A DNA stretch of 64,000 nucleotides from Roseitalea sp. (GTDB lineage Bacteria > Pseudomonadota > Alphaproteobacteria > Rhizobiales > Rhizobiaceae). The stretch lies in contig JAEPON010000004.1 of the NCBI GenBank assembly GCA_017642895.1, forward strand, positions 186,001 to 250,000, read 5' to 3'. The notes under the pieces are model-generated. The model searched no databases. It was not told where the DNA came from and saw only the letters and a program-made list of their open reading frames with translations. Position 1 is the first letter of the stretch, and the number at the start of each line of letters is the position of its first letter. The position numbers and the translations under genes were made by a program. Shown piece by piece: positions 1 through 8,232 of this stretch.

Positions 1-125
1 CCGCCGCCGCCCACGGTGTAGCGGTGCAGGCGTCCGGTCTTCATCACCGCCAAGGCAGCCTCGATCGCCGCATCGGGAAGCGCTTCCTGTTCGGTGAAAC
101 TGCCGTCGAATACCGGTTCGGTCAT
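1..125 (-). CDS. PLP-dependent aminotransferase, DegT/DnrJ/EryC1/StrS-like (N-terminus only)
   Basis: Only the first 41 codons are inside the window; the gene continues to the left. The visible protein begins MTEPVFDGSFTEQEALPD and contains AVMKTGRLHRYT, which resembles the start of DegT-type sugar or amino-acid aminotransferases. No catalytic lysine can be seen because that part is missing. The ATG at 125 lies 4 bases after the TGA of the upstream desulfhydrase-like gene, so the two form one leftward operon. The family call rests on a short segment and could change once the rest is read. Confidence 0.55.
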   Translation of the reverse strand, partial: MTEPVFDGSFTEQEALPDAAIEAALAVMKTGRLHRYTVGGG

Positions 126-129
126 GCGT

Positions 130-1152
130 TCAGGCAGCCTCCGCCGATGTCACGCCGAAGTCAAATATTCCGGTATAGCCAAACAGGCCGGCAGAGCCTC
201 CCGTGTGCAGGAAGACGAGCGTTTGCCCGCGCCTGAAATGGCCCTTGCGGACAAGATCGATCAGGCCGGCCGCGCCCTTGCCCGAATAGACCGGATCCAG
301 AAGGATGCCCTCAAGCCGGGCGAACATCTCGATCGCCTCGATCATGGCCGGCGTGGGAATGCCGTAACCGCCCCCGACATAGGATGTGTCGGCGACGATA
401 TCGTCGCGTTCGACAAGCCCCGGCAGGCCGAGCTTTTCAGCGGTGGCGCAAGCCAGCTTGTAGACATTTTCCTCCTGCTTGGGCTTGGGTGCCCTGACGC
501 CGATGCCAAGCACGGGCACACGCGCATTGATGCCTTTGAGCCCCGCGACCAGCCCGGCTTGTGTTCCGGCGCTGCCGGTGGCGTGCACGAGGTGGTCGAT
601 GACCAGCCCCTGTTCGTCGGCCTGCTGCATCAATTCCTGCGCGGCGCCCACATAGCCCAGCGCGCCGGTGGCGTTGGAGCCGCCACCGGGGATGGCATAG
701 GGCGTGCGGCCACCGGCGAGCAAACCCTGCGCAGAGCGATCCAGTTCGGCCGCCATGTCAAGTCCGCCGGCGCAGCGCTCGGTGGTCGCGCCATGCAGAT
801 GGTCGAGAAACACATTGCCGTTGTGGTTATAATTGGGGTCTTTGGAGCCGGTCCGGTCTTCCAGCAGGATATGGCAGTCCATGCCAAGGCGCGCGGCAAA
901 CGCGGCCGTCTGGCGGGCATGGTTGGACTGGGTGGCGCCTTGCGTGACGATGATGTCGGCGCCCTGGTCGAGCGCTTCGGCCATCAGGAATTCGAGCTTG
1001 CGCGTCTTGTTGCCGCCCGTCGACAGGCCGGTGCAGTCATCACGCTTGATCCAGATATCGGGACCGCCAAGCGCTTCGGTCAGCCGGTCGAGCCTTTCGA
1101 GCGGCGTTGGCAGATGCGCCAGACGAACCCGCGGGAACCGCGCCAGATGCAT
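130..1152 (-). CDS. D-cysteine desulfhydrase / L-cysteate sulfo-lyase family PLP enzyme
   Basis: 340 residues, the normal length for the ACC deaminase/D-cysteine desulfhydrase family (fold type II PLP). Lys49 in GGNKTRKLE is the expected Schiff-base lysine. [40 protein letters not shown] and [13 protein letters not shown] are family blocks that closely match E. coli DcyD. Members eliminate sulfide from D-cysteine, or sulfite from L-cysteate (CuyA); the sequence alone does not decide between them. It is first in a leftward operon with an aminotransferase and is divergent from a LysR regulator, an arrangement that would suit either cysteate or D-amino-acid use. Confidence 0.8.
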   Translation of the reverse strand: MHLARFPRVRLAHLPTPLERLDRLTEALGGPDIWIKRDDCTGLSTGGNKTRKLEFLMAEALDQGADIIVTQGATQSNHARQTAAFAARLGMDCHILLEDRTGSKDPNYNHNGNVFLDHLHGATTERCAGGLDMAAELDRSAQGLLAGGRTPYAIPGGGSNATGALGYVGAAQELMQQADEQGLVIDHLVHATGSAGTQAGLVAGLKGINARVPVLGIGVRAPKPKQEENVYKLACATAEKLGLPGLVERDDIVADTSYVGGGYGIPTPAMIEAIEMFARLEGILLDPVYSGKGAAGLIDLVRKGHFRRGQTLVFLHTGGSAGLFGYTGIFDFGVTSAEAA

Positions 1153-1226
1153 GTTCGATCCTCCTTCGACTTTTGGAGAGTGTGCAACAGGGCGCGCGCC
1201 GATTTCAAATGCCGATTATGTCCGCT

Positions 1227-1247
1227 AATATGCACAAAGCGCATATT
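1227..1247. promoter_or_regulatory. LysR-type operator
   Basis: A perfect inverted repeat, AATATGC-N7-GCATATT, lies between the divergent desulfhydrase-like gene (start 1152) and the LysR gene (start 1265). It has the T-N11-A character of LysR boxes and ends 17 bases before the regulator's ATG, so it could serve both autoregulation and activation of the leftward operon. Confidence 0.65.
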
Positions 1248-1264
1248 TATGGGAACGGCGAAAA

Positions 1265-2161
1265 ATGCGACATGAATGGCTCAAGGATCTTCTGGCCGTT
1301 GCCGAGGCGGGCTCCTTTCAGGCCGCCGCGGAAATGCGTGGCGTGACACAGCCGGCATTCTCGCGGCGGTTGCGGCAGATCGAGGAACAGCTCGACGCGC
1401 AGCTTTTCGATCGCAGCCAGCGGCCGGCGCGGATCTTGCCGCATGTGGCGGCATCGCTCGAACAGATCCGGGAGCTGTCCGATGGCATCAACAGTCTGAC
1501 GCTGTCCCTGCGGCATGGCGGGCGGGGGCTGCACAACAAGCTGGAAATCGCCGGTCAGCACGCCATCACCATCTCCGTCGCGCCGGGGCTGATGGACAGG
1601 CTGAGGGCGTTCGATCTCAAGGTCAGGATGCGGTCGGCCAATCGGGAGGATTGTCTGGCGTTGCTGCTGATCGGGCAGGTCGAACTGGCGCTGGTCTACG
1701 ACATTGACGGCTTGCCGCTGGCGGTCAGCAGCGATGCCATCGCCCGGACGAAGATCGCCGACGACCGGCTGGTGCCGGTTTTTGCGGCATCGGCGACCGA
1801 TCGGCTGAACGCCGACTTCCAGCGCGGCGAACTGCCCATCGTCGCCTATCCGCGCGACGTCTTTCTGGGCAAGGTGTTTTGGAACCGGATTGCGCCGCGC
1901 CTTTCGGGAGCCGGGCAACCCGTGTCGCGGGTCGAAACGGCGCTGACGCCGGCGGCGATGCAATTCGCGCTGGCGGGCATCGGCGTTGCCTGGCTGCCGC
2001 GATCGCTCGTTGCCGACGAACTGGCGCGCGGCACGCTGGCCGATCTGAGCGCCAGCCTGCCGACACTCGGCATGGATCTGATCGCCGTCCGTCGGCTCGA
2101 TGCGCCTTCGGCGGTCATCGACCGGGTCTGGGAGAGGATCGGCGCCGCTGTGTCGGGCTGA
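1265..2161 (+). CDS. LysR family transcriptional regulator
   Basis: 298 residues. The N-terminal winged helix-turn-helix covers about residues 4-62 (DLLAVAEAGSFQAAAEMRG, then TQPAFSRRLRQIEEQL and LFDRS), which is classic LysR. A periplasmic-binding-like effector domain follows, with VELALVYDID and a late GIGVAWLPRSLV. It is divergent from the desulfhydrase/aminotransferase operon with a 112-base gap holding an inverted repeat, so that operon is its likely target. The effector is not predictable from the sequence. Confidence 0.9.
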   Translation: MRHEWLKDLLAVAEAGSFQAAAEMRGVTQPAFSRRLRQIEEQLDAQLFDRSQRPARILPHVAASLEQIRELSDGINSLTLSLRHGGRGLHNKLEIAGQHAITISVAPGLMDRLRAFDLKVRMRSANREDCLALLLIGQVELALVYDIDGLPLAVSSDAIARTKIADDRLVPVFAASATDRLNADFQRGELPIVAYPRDVFLGKVFWNRIAPRLSGAGQPVSRVETALTPAAMQFALAGIGVAWLPRSLVADELARGTLADLSASLPTLGMDLIAVRRLDAPSAVIDRVWERIGAAVSG

Positions 2162-2244
2162 GCCCGACCCTGTTGCCGGCCCAACAGCCGTTGCGCCGCA
2201 TTCTGGCTTGCCATGCAAACATGCCGTTCTTTCACCGGTTTCAA

Positions 2245-2268
2245 CAAAATCCAAACGTTTGTATTGAC
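2245..2268. promoter_or_regulatory. LacI-family operator upstream of the CUT2 sugar operon
   Basis: A 24-base segment centred on the palindromic core CCAAACGTTTG. The same 24 bases occur in reverse orientation at 17209-17232, between the LacI gene and the divergent leftward operon. It lies about 70 bases before the ATG at 2339 and overlaps a possible -35 (TTGTAT/TTGACC). The shared sequence indicates that the LacI protein encoded at 17305 controls this operon. Confidence 0.75.
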
Positions 2269-2338
2269 CGGAAGGCGAGAATTTGGTGCTCTGTCGCCAG
2301 CCGCCGGGTTTCGGTGGACGGAAACGGGAGGATCAGCG

Positions 2339-3391
2339 ATGCACTCAATTGGCAAACAGGCGATGCGGCCCGAACGGCGAACGCGGCTGTCGGCGGCACT
2401 GGCTGTCGGCGCGTCCATCGTTTTGGGCGGGCAGGCATGGGCCCAGGATGCGTGTCTGGGCACCGCCGAGGCGCTGCATCTGACCGCCGAGCAGACCGCC
2501 GACATCAAGGGGCGCGAGTTGCGCCTTGGCTTTCTGACCAACAATATCTCTGACGATTTCAGCCGGACGCTGGTCGCTGGCGGTGAAGCCCATGCCGGCG
2601 AGTTGGATGTGGAACTGATCGTCAACAGCGCCGATTTTGACGCCAACACCCAGCTTTCCCAGTTCGACGCGCTCGTCCAGCAGCAGGTCGATGGCATCTT
2701 CCTGACGGCCGTCGATGCGGGTTCGATCGGCCAGGCGGTCCGCCGTGCCAATGATGCCGACATCCCGGTCTTCATAGTCGGCGGCGCGCCGGCGCGTGGT
2801 GACGTGATCGCGGTGATGAACGCCTCGTCCTATCAGGGCAGCCTCGATGCGGGCACGGCGCTGATGGAGCATATCGGCGAGCCGAACGCCAAGATCGCCA
2901 TTTTGGGCATTCCGTTTGCCCTGCAGACCATTCGCGACCGCGAGAAAGGCATTCTTGATGCGGTGGGTGCGGCCGGGGGACAGGTGATCTCGCTGCAATC
3001 GGATTTCAGCCAGGAGACGCTGTTGCAACTGGCCACCAACGTCATCCAGGCCAACGAGGATCTGGGTGGCATTTTCGCGACATGGAGCCTTGCGGTGAAC
3101 GCGGCGACAGAGGCGGTCAAACAGTCCGGGCGCGACATCCCCATTGCCGGCTACGATTCAGAAGCGCCGGGCTATGCGGAACTGGCAAGCGGCGAGACAA
3201 ACATCGTCGCGCTTTCGGGCCAGCAGGCGGCCTTGCAGGGCCGCGCGGCGATCGACGGTCTGGCACAGTCGATCCTCGGTGCCGAGCTGTGCGAGGAAAT
3301 CATCACGCCCAACCTGCTGGTGACCGCAGAGAACCATGCGGAGATGTGGGCCGTCCAATATCCGGGCGCGACACCGCCCTGGGAAAACTAG
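2339..3391 (+). CDS. Sugar ABC transporter substrate-binding protein (CUT2 / periplasmic-binding type)
   Basis: 350 residues from the ATG at 2339, which has GGGAGGA placed correctly before it; the frame is open further upstream but lacks a ribosome site. A Sec signal peptide spans roughly residues 1-33 (arginines, then LSAALAVGASIVLGG, cleavage near AWA-QD). The mature part has the ribose/galactose-binding pattern: NNISDDFSRT early, PVFIVGG in the middle, DIPIAGYDSE near the C-terminus. It is the first gene of a four-gene CUT2 transporter operon plus an SMP-30 gene. The sugar is unknown; the shared LacI operator links it to the two GH31 enzymes. Confidence 0.88.
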   Translation: MHSIGKQAMRPERRTRLSAALAVGASIVLGGQAWAQDACLGTAEALHLTAEQTADIKGRELRLGFLTNNISDDFSRTLVAGGEAHAGELDVELIVNSADFDANTQLSQFDALVQQQVDGIFLTAVDAGSIGQAVRRANDADIPVFIVGGAPARGDVIAVMNASSYQGSLDAGTALMEHIGEPNAKIAILGIPFALQTIRDREKGILDAVGAAGGQVISLQSDFSQETLLQLATNVIQANEDLGGIFATWSLAVNAATEAVKQSGRDIPIAGYDSEAPGYAELASGETNIVALSGQQAALQGRAAIDGLAQSILGAELCEEIITPNLLVTAENHAEMWAVQYPGATPPWEN

Positions 3392-3393
3392 AA

Positions 3394-3412
3394 CCTCCCG
3401 GCGGGCCGGAGG
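3394..3412 (+). promoter_or_regulatory. Stem-loop after the binding-protein gene, covering the next ribosome site
   Basis: CCT(C)CCGG-CGGG-CCGGAGG can fold into a 7-bp stem with one bulged C. The 3' arm contains the GGAGG that precedes the TTG start at 3419. It could both protect the binding-protein mRNA and reduce translation of the ATPase gene. There is no T-run, so it is not a normal terminator. Confidence 0.45.
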
Positions 3413-3418
3413 CTGCTT

Positions 3419-4957
3419 TTGGGCGGCTTCCGGCCGGTTTCGGTCCTGGCCATGGCACCGGTTCTGTCACTGTCCTCAATCACCAAACGCTTTCCGGGCG
3501 TTGTCGCGCTCGACGGCGTCACGCTTGAGATCGAAGCTGGCGAGGTCCATGCGGTCATGGGCGAGAACGGTGCCGGCAAGTCGACATTGATGAAGATCGC
3601 CGCCGGTGTTCATGCGCCCGATGCGGGCGCGATTTCCGTCGCTGGCGATACCGTCCGTCTGCGCGATGCGCAGACCGCGACGGCGCTCGGCATCGAGACC
3701 GTCTTTCAGGAGTTGACGGTCCTGGCCAACCGCGATGTGGCGCAGAACATCATGATCGGCGTCGAACCGGCACGCCTTGGCGGGCTGATGCTCGACAATC
3801 GCGCACTTTATGCCCAGGCACAGGCCGTTCTTGACCGCCTGGGCATTGTCATTGACGCGCATATGGCCGTAGCACGCCTGTCGGCGGGCGAACGCCAGAT
3901 GGTCGAGATCGCGCGCGCATGCGCGGGAACGCCGCGTGTCCTGATCCTGGATGAGCCGACCTCGTCGCTCGGGCGACAGGAGGAGACATTGTTGTTCGCC
4001 CTGATCGGCCGGCTGAAGGCAGCCGGCGTGGCCATCGTTTACATCACCCACCGCATGTCGGAAGTCTTCGCGCTCAGCGACCGGATCACCGTGCTGCGCG
4101 ACGGCCGGCATGTGGTGACCGGCGCAACGAGCAGCTTCACCCGGCAGGCGCTGATCCGCGCCATGGTGGGGCGCGATGTCGAGGACCGTCGCCGCGGTGC
4201 TGCCATTGCCGATCTGCCAGAGGCGCTGACGGTGCGGGGGCTGACGCGGCGCGGCGCGGTCGATGCGGTCGATCTGACATTGCATGCGGGCGAGGTGCTC
4301 GGGTTGGCAGGTTTGATGGGGGCGGGGCGCACGGAACTGGCGCGGCTGATTGCCGCCGCCGACAAGTCCGATGCGGGGTCGATGACGCTGTTTGGCGTGC
4401 CCTATCAACCGGGCGGGGTGGGCGAGGCGATCCGGCAGGGTGTTGTCTATGTCTCCGAGGACCGCAAGGAACTGGGTCTCGTGCTCGGTCTGAGTGTCGC
4501 CGACAATATCGTGCTGCCCGGGTTGCGGCGTTTTTCGCGCGGCGGACTCTTGTCACTGGGCGCCATGAAACGCGCGGCGCGTCAGTGGATGGAGCGCCTG
4601 GGCGTCAAGGCCGCGTCGCCCGATACGCCGGTCAGTACCTTGTCGGGCGGCAACCAGCAAAAGGTGGTGCTCGCCAAATGGCTGTCGCTGGAGCCGCGCG
4701 TGATCCTGCTTGACGAGCCGACGCGCGGTGTCGATGTGGGCGCCAAGGCCGAAATACACGAACGCATTCGAGCGCTCGCGGACGCGGGCGCGGCGGTCCT
4801 GGTCATATCGTCGGAACTGCCGGAGGTCCTCGCCGTTTGCGACCGGATCGCTGTCATGGCGCAAGGGCGGATTGCCGGCATCGTGCCGGCCGGCGAGGCG
4901 ACCGAGGAAAGCCTTCTTGACCTTGCGTTCGCCGAAGCCGGGCTGGCTGTCGCATGA
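3419..4957 (+). CDS. Sugar ABC transporter ATP-binding protein (RbsA/MglA type, two ATPase domains)
   Basis: 512 residues from a TTG at 3419 that has GGAGG 6 bases upstream; an ATG at 3452 (501 residues, MAPVLSLSSITKRF) gives a more usual N-terminus but has no ribosome site, so the start is uncertain. Two nucleotide-binding domains are visible. The first has GENGAGKST, LSAGERQM and LILDEPTSSL. The second has the degenerate Walker A GLMGAGRTEL typical of CUT2 second domains, then LSGGNQQKVVLAKWL and LLDEPTRGVDVG. It energises the two permeases that follow, with a 4-base overlap to the first. Confidence 0.92.
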   Translation: MGGFRPVSVLAMAPVLSLSSITKRFPGVVALDGVTLEIEAGEVHAVMGENGAGKSTLMKIAAGVHAPDAGAISVAGDTVRLRDAQTATALGIETVFQELTVLANRDVAQNIMIGVEPARLGGLMLDNRALYAQAQAVLDRLGIVIDAHMAVARLSAGERQMVEIARACAGTPRVLILDEPTSSLGRQEETLLFALIGRLKAAGVAIVYITHRMSEVFALSDRITVLRDGRHVVTGATSSFTRQALIRAMVGRDVEDRRRGAAIADLPEALTVRGLTRRGAVDAVDLTLHAGEVLGLAGLMGAGRTELARLIAAADKSDAGSMTLFGVPYQPGGVGEAIRQGVVYVSEDRKELGLVLGLSVADNIVLPGLRRFSRGGLLSLGAMKRAARQWMERLGVKAASPDTPVSTLSGGNQQKVVLAKWLSLEPRVILLDEPTRGVDVGAKAEIHERIRALADAGAAVLVISSELPEVLAVCDRIAVMAQGRIAGIVPAGEATEESLLDLAFAEAGLAVA

Positions 4958-5931
4958 ACGCCGATGCCGATGCCATGGACGGCGGCCGAACCCGGCGGGC
5001 GGCGCGGCTGCTGCGCGACCTTCTGCCCTATCTGGGTCTCATCCTGCTGGTCGCCTATTTCTCGCTGGCAAGCGACTTCTTCTTCAATGCACGCAATTTC
5101 GAGCGTCTGGTGACGGATTCAGCCACGCTGATCCTCGTCGCGCTCGGCATGACGCTGGTCATTCTGGTTGCCGAGATCGATCTGTCGGTCGGCGCGGTCG
5201 TCGCGCTTCTGTCCGTCATCCTCGCACAAGCCATGGCAGCCGGCCTGCCGTGGCCGGTGGCGGTTCTTCTGACCGTGCTCGCCGCCATGGCCATCGGCAC
5301 CCTGAACGGCGTGATCACGGTGATCGGGCAGATACCCTCCTTCATCGTGACGCTCGGCATGATGGCGATTGCGACGGGCCTGGCGTTCATCTTTACCGGC
5401 GCGATTTCGGTGCCGATCCTGGACGAGACTTTTCTCGACCTTTTCTATTCCGTCTCTTTGCTTGGCGTCCCGGTGCCGCTGATGATCGTGGTTGTCGCGT
5501 TCGCCGCCCTGGTTGTCATGCTCGGCCGGACAGCGTTCGGGCGGGAATTGTTCGCCATCGGTGCCAACATCGAGGCGGCGCGATTGTCAGGCATCGCCGT
5601 GCGCCGCAACAAGATCGCCGTGTTTGCGGTCATGGGGCTTCTGGTCGGTGTCGGCGCGGTGCTCAGCGCATCGCGGCTCGGCAGCGGCGCGCCCGGTTCC
5701 AGCCCATCCCTGACGCTTGATGCCATTGCGGCGGTGATCATCGGCGGGGCAAGCCTGTTCGGCGGGCGCGCCTCCATGGTGCGCACTTTGCTCGGTGCGC
5801 TTCTCATCGCCGTCCTCAACAACGGCATGGTGCTTCTCAATGTCAATGTGGATTCACAGTTCATCGTCAAAGGCTTGATCATTCTTCTTGCGGTCGTGCT
5901 CGAACGGCTCGCATCGGCGGGCGGGCGCTAG
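4954..5931 (+). CDS. Sugar ABC transporter permease (RbsC type)
   Basis: 325 residues with about eight to ten hydrophobic segments. The conserved CUT2 loop is present (AEIDLSVGAVVAL, about residues 71-83), as is the C-terminal block AVIIGGASLFGG. It overlaps the ATPase gene by 4 bases and is followed after 2 bases by a second, different permease, so the channel is probably a heterodimer. Confidence 0.92.
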   Translation: MNADADAMDGGRTRRAARLLRDLLPYLGLILLVAYFSLASDFFFNARNFERLVTDSATLILVALGMTLVILVAEIDLSVGAVVALLSVILAQAMAAGLPWPVAVLLTVLAAMAIGTLNGVITVIGQIPSFIVTLGMMAIATGLAFIFTGAISVPILDETFLDLFYSVSLLGVPVPLMIVVVAFAALVVMLGRTAFGRELFAIGANIEAARLSGIAVRRNKIAVFAVMGLLVGVGAVLSASRLGSGAPGSSPSLTLDAIAAVIIGGASLFGGRASMVRTLLGALLIAVLNNGMVLLNVNVDSQFIVKGLIILLAVVLERLASAGGR

Positions 5932-5933
5932 CG

Positions 5934-6911
5934 ATGGCGGCGGACAGATCGATAACGAGATCGAACCGGGCCGCGGCACGACGGGCCTTTCTGGCAACGT
6001 CGGGCATCTATCTGGCCTTCGCCATCCTGGTCATCGCGCTGGCCATCGTCAGCCCGGCCTTTCGCACGCCGGAGAACCTGATCAACATTGGCCGGCAAGT
6101 CGCCGTTCTGGGCATCGCCTCGTTCGCGATGGCCTTCGTGATCATCCTGGGCGAGATCGACCTGTCGATCGGCGCGGTAGCGTCAGCGGCCGGTGTGGTT
6201 TGCGCGATGGCGCTGGCGGCCGGGCTGGGTCCGCTCGCCATCCCGATCGGCCTTGCCGTGGGGGCCGGGTTCGGGCTGCTCAACGGCATTCTGATCGTTC
6301 ATGTGGCCGTTCCGTCCTTTATTGCCACGCTGGTCAGCTATTTCATTGCGCAGGGGCTGGCGCTAACGCTGACGACGGGCCAGACGATCCTTTTTGCGGC
6401 CGACTGGTTCCGCGCCCTTTTTGCCACCGGCACACTTTTCGGCCTGCGTTCGGCCCTTGTGTGGCTTGTGATCGTCTTTGCCGCCATGTGGTGGCTTCTG
6501 GCGCGGACGCGGTTTGGCGCGCACATCTATGCGATCGGCGGCAGCCAGGAGAGCGCCCGCATGCTCGGATTGGCCGTTGACCGGATGAAGATCATGGTCT
6601 TCACGCTGGCCGGCGCCCTGATGGGGCTGGTCGGCATGATCCTGATCGCGCGGATTGGCAATGCCCGCGCCGATGGCGCGATCGGGCTCGAGTTCGACGC
6701 CATCGCGGCGGTGGTGCTGGGTGGAACCGCGCTTGGCGGCGGCTACGGGTCGATCCTGCGCACGCTGGTTGGTGTCATGCTGATCGGGGTGATGAACAAC
6801 GGGCTTGCCATCCTGAATATCGACTTCAATTCCCAGCAGGTGATCAAGGGCGTTCTCGTCATCGTCATCGTGCTGGTGGACCGCTGGGCACGCAACGCCG
6901 ATCAAAAGTGA
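5934..6911 (+). CDS. Sugar ABC transporter permease (RbsC type), second subunit
   Basis: 325 residues. It is a paralogue of the preceding permease, with GEIDLSIGAVASAAG and AVVLGGTALGGGYGS in the same places. The N-terminus is basic (TRSNRAAARRAF), consistent with a cytoplasmic start before the first membrane helix. CUT2 systems often use one homodimeric permease; two genes here point to a heterodimer. Confidence 0.92.
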   Translation: MAADRSITRSNRAAARRAFLATSGIYLAFAILVIALAIVSPAFRTPENLINIGRQVAVLGIASFAMAFVIILGEIDLSIGAVASAAGVVCAMALAAGLGPLAIPIGLAVGAGFGLLNGILIVHVAVPSFIATLVSYFIAQGLALTLTTGQTILFAADWFRALFATGTLFGLRSALVWLVIVFAAMWWLLARTRFGAHIYAIGGSQESARMLGLAVDRMKIMVFTLAGALMGLVGMILIARIGNARADGAIGLEFDAIAAVVLGGTALGGGYGSILRTLVGVMLIGVMNNGLAILNIDFNSQQVIKGVLVIVIVLVDRWARNADQK

Positions 6912-6923
6912 GGGAAAACCGCT

Positions 6924-7829
6924 ATGGCTGTGGACATGACACATCCGGTGGCAGGCCGGGTCGAGCGGCTGACCACCGGGCTGGCCTTCACCGAAGGGCC
7001 GGTGTGGCTGGCAGAGCACGGCACGCTGCTCTTCACCGATATTCCTGGCAATGCGATTCATGCGTGGCGCGATGGTGCCGGGCTTTCAACATGGTGCGAC
7101 ACTGCGCATTTCGCCATCGGGCTGAGCCACGACACCGCGGGCCGCGTGCTGGCCTGCGAACATTCGACCCGCTGTCTGACCGCGCTTTCGGTCGAAGCCG
7201 ACGGCTCGTGTGGTGCGCGCGCCGTGCTTGCCTCCGGCATTGGCGATCGGGTGCTCAACTCGACCAATGACGTGATCTGCGCCAGCGACGGCACCATCCT
7301 GTTCACCGATCCGCCCTTTGGCGTGCGCGCCGAGGACGGTGAACTGCACGGCTATCAGCAGGCGATGGAACTGGACGACTGCCACGTTCTGGCCGTCGGC
7401 GCTGCGCCGGATGCGCCGCGCATCGTCATCAAGGACATCTACCGGCCGAACGGGCTTTGCCTGTCGCCGGACGAGACGGTGCTTTACGTCAGCGACTCCT
7501 CGGAGCGTCACCACAAGGTGATTGCCTTCGATGTCGAGCCGGATTGGACCGTCTCCAATGATCGCGATTTTACGGTGATGCCGGTCGGCGTGCCGGACGG
7601 GATGCGTGTCGATGCGGAGGGCAACCTCTGGGTGGGCGGTGGCGACGGCGTTTATGTCCATGCGCCGGACGGCGCGCAATGCGCCCACATTCCGGTGCCG
7701 GAAATGGTGACCAATCTGGAGTTTGGCGGCGATGATCTGTGCGATGTGTTCATCACCGCCGTCTCGTCGCTATATCGTGTCCGGTCCGCAGTACCCGGCG
7801 GCCGGAAGATGCGATTCACGCCGGCGTAG
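6924..7829 (+). CDS. SMP-30/gluconolactonase/LRE family lactonase
   Basis: 301 residues forming a six-bladed propeller lactonase. The metal-site residues of the SMP-30 family are in place: Glu in AFTEGPVW near the N-terminus, Asn in NSTNDV, Asn in RPNGLCLSPDE, and Asp in GVPDGMRVDAEGNLW. Members open sugar lactones made by sugar dehydrogenases. It is the last gene of the CUT2 operon, and its 3' end overlaps the convergent small-subunit gene by 14 bases. The GMC oxidoreductase across the junction could supply a lactone substrate. That link is inferred from position. Confidence 0.88.
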   Translation: MAVDMTHPVAGRVERLTTGLAFTEGPVWLAEHGTLLFTDIPGNAIHAWRDGAGLSTWCDTAHFAIGLSHDTAGRVLACEHSTRCLTALSVEADGSCGARAVLASGIGDRVLNSTNDVICASDGTILFTDPPFGVRAEDGELHGYQQAMELDDCHVLAVGAAPDAPRIVIKDIYRPNGLCLSPDETVLYVSDSSERHHKVIAFDVEPDWTVSNDRDFTVMPVGVPDGMRVDAEGNLWVGGGDGVYVHAPDGAQCAHIPVPEMVTNLEFGGDDLCDVFITAVSSLYRVRSAVPGGRKMRFTPA

Positions 7830-8232
7830 GCCTGAAGATCGACCCGCGCGTGATCACCGGTTCCAGCAATGCATGATCGGCGTTCGTCAGGCCGGCCGAA
7901 CTGTCGCGCGCCTCCTGTCCCGGATAGCCGATGGCGGCACGCACATCGGCATGCATGAAATAGGCGTTGGCGAGGACGACGCCGAGATCGGCAAACCCGC
8001 TCGCGTCCCGCTGCGCCAGCGCCTCGATGTCGGCCATTGTCCCGATCTCGCCCGGCAGCGCGAGTATGCGGCCGAGCCCTTCCATGCGCGTCGGATCGAT
8101 GGCCAACACCTCATCGACAGGGTCGCCGCAAAGGCCGATCGCCTCGGCGGACGGCATGCCCTGGCCGCCCGGCACCATCAGGCGCGCAAATCGGACCAGG
8201 CGTTCACATTGTGCCGTGTCGAGCATGCTCAT
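7816..8232 (-). CDS. Small partner of the GMC oxidoreductase (gluconate 2-dehydrogenase subunit 3-like, tentative)
   Basis: 138 residues starting MSMLDTAQCERLVRF; the ATG overlaps the oxidoreductase stop codon by 4 bases (ATGA), so the pair is translationally coupled. It is rich in helix-forming residues and carries no Tat or Sec signal, unlike the usual subunit 3 of membrane gluconate/glucose dehydrogenases. The call rests mainly on its coupling to a GMC enzyme and on similar size. It may instead be a cytoplasmic helper of unknown role. Confidence 0.5.
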   Translation of the reverse strand: MSMLDTAQCERLVRFARLMVPGGQGMPSAEAIGLCGDPVDEVLAIDPTRMEGLGRILALPGEIGTMADIEALAQRDASGFADLGVVLANAYFMHADVRAAIGYPGQEARDSSAGLTNADHALLEPVITRGSIFRPTPA

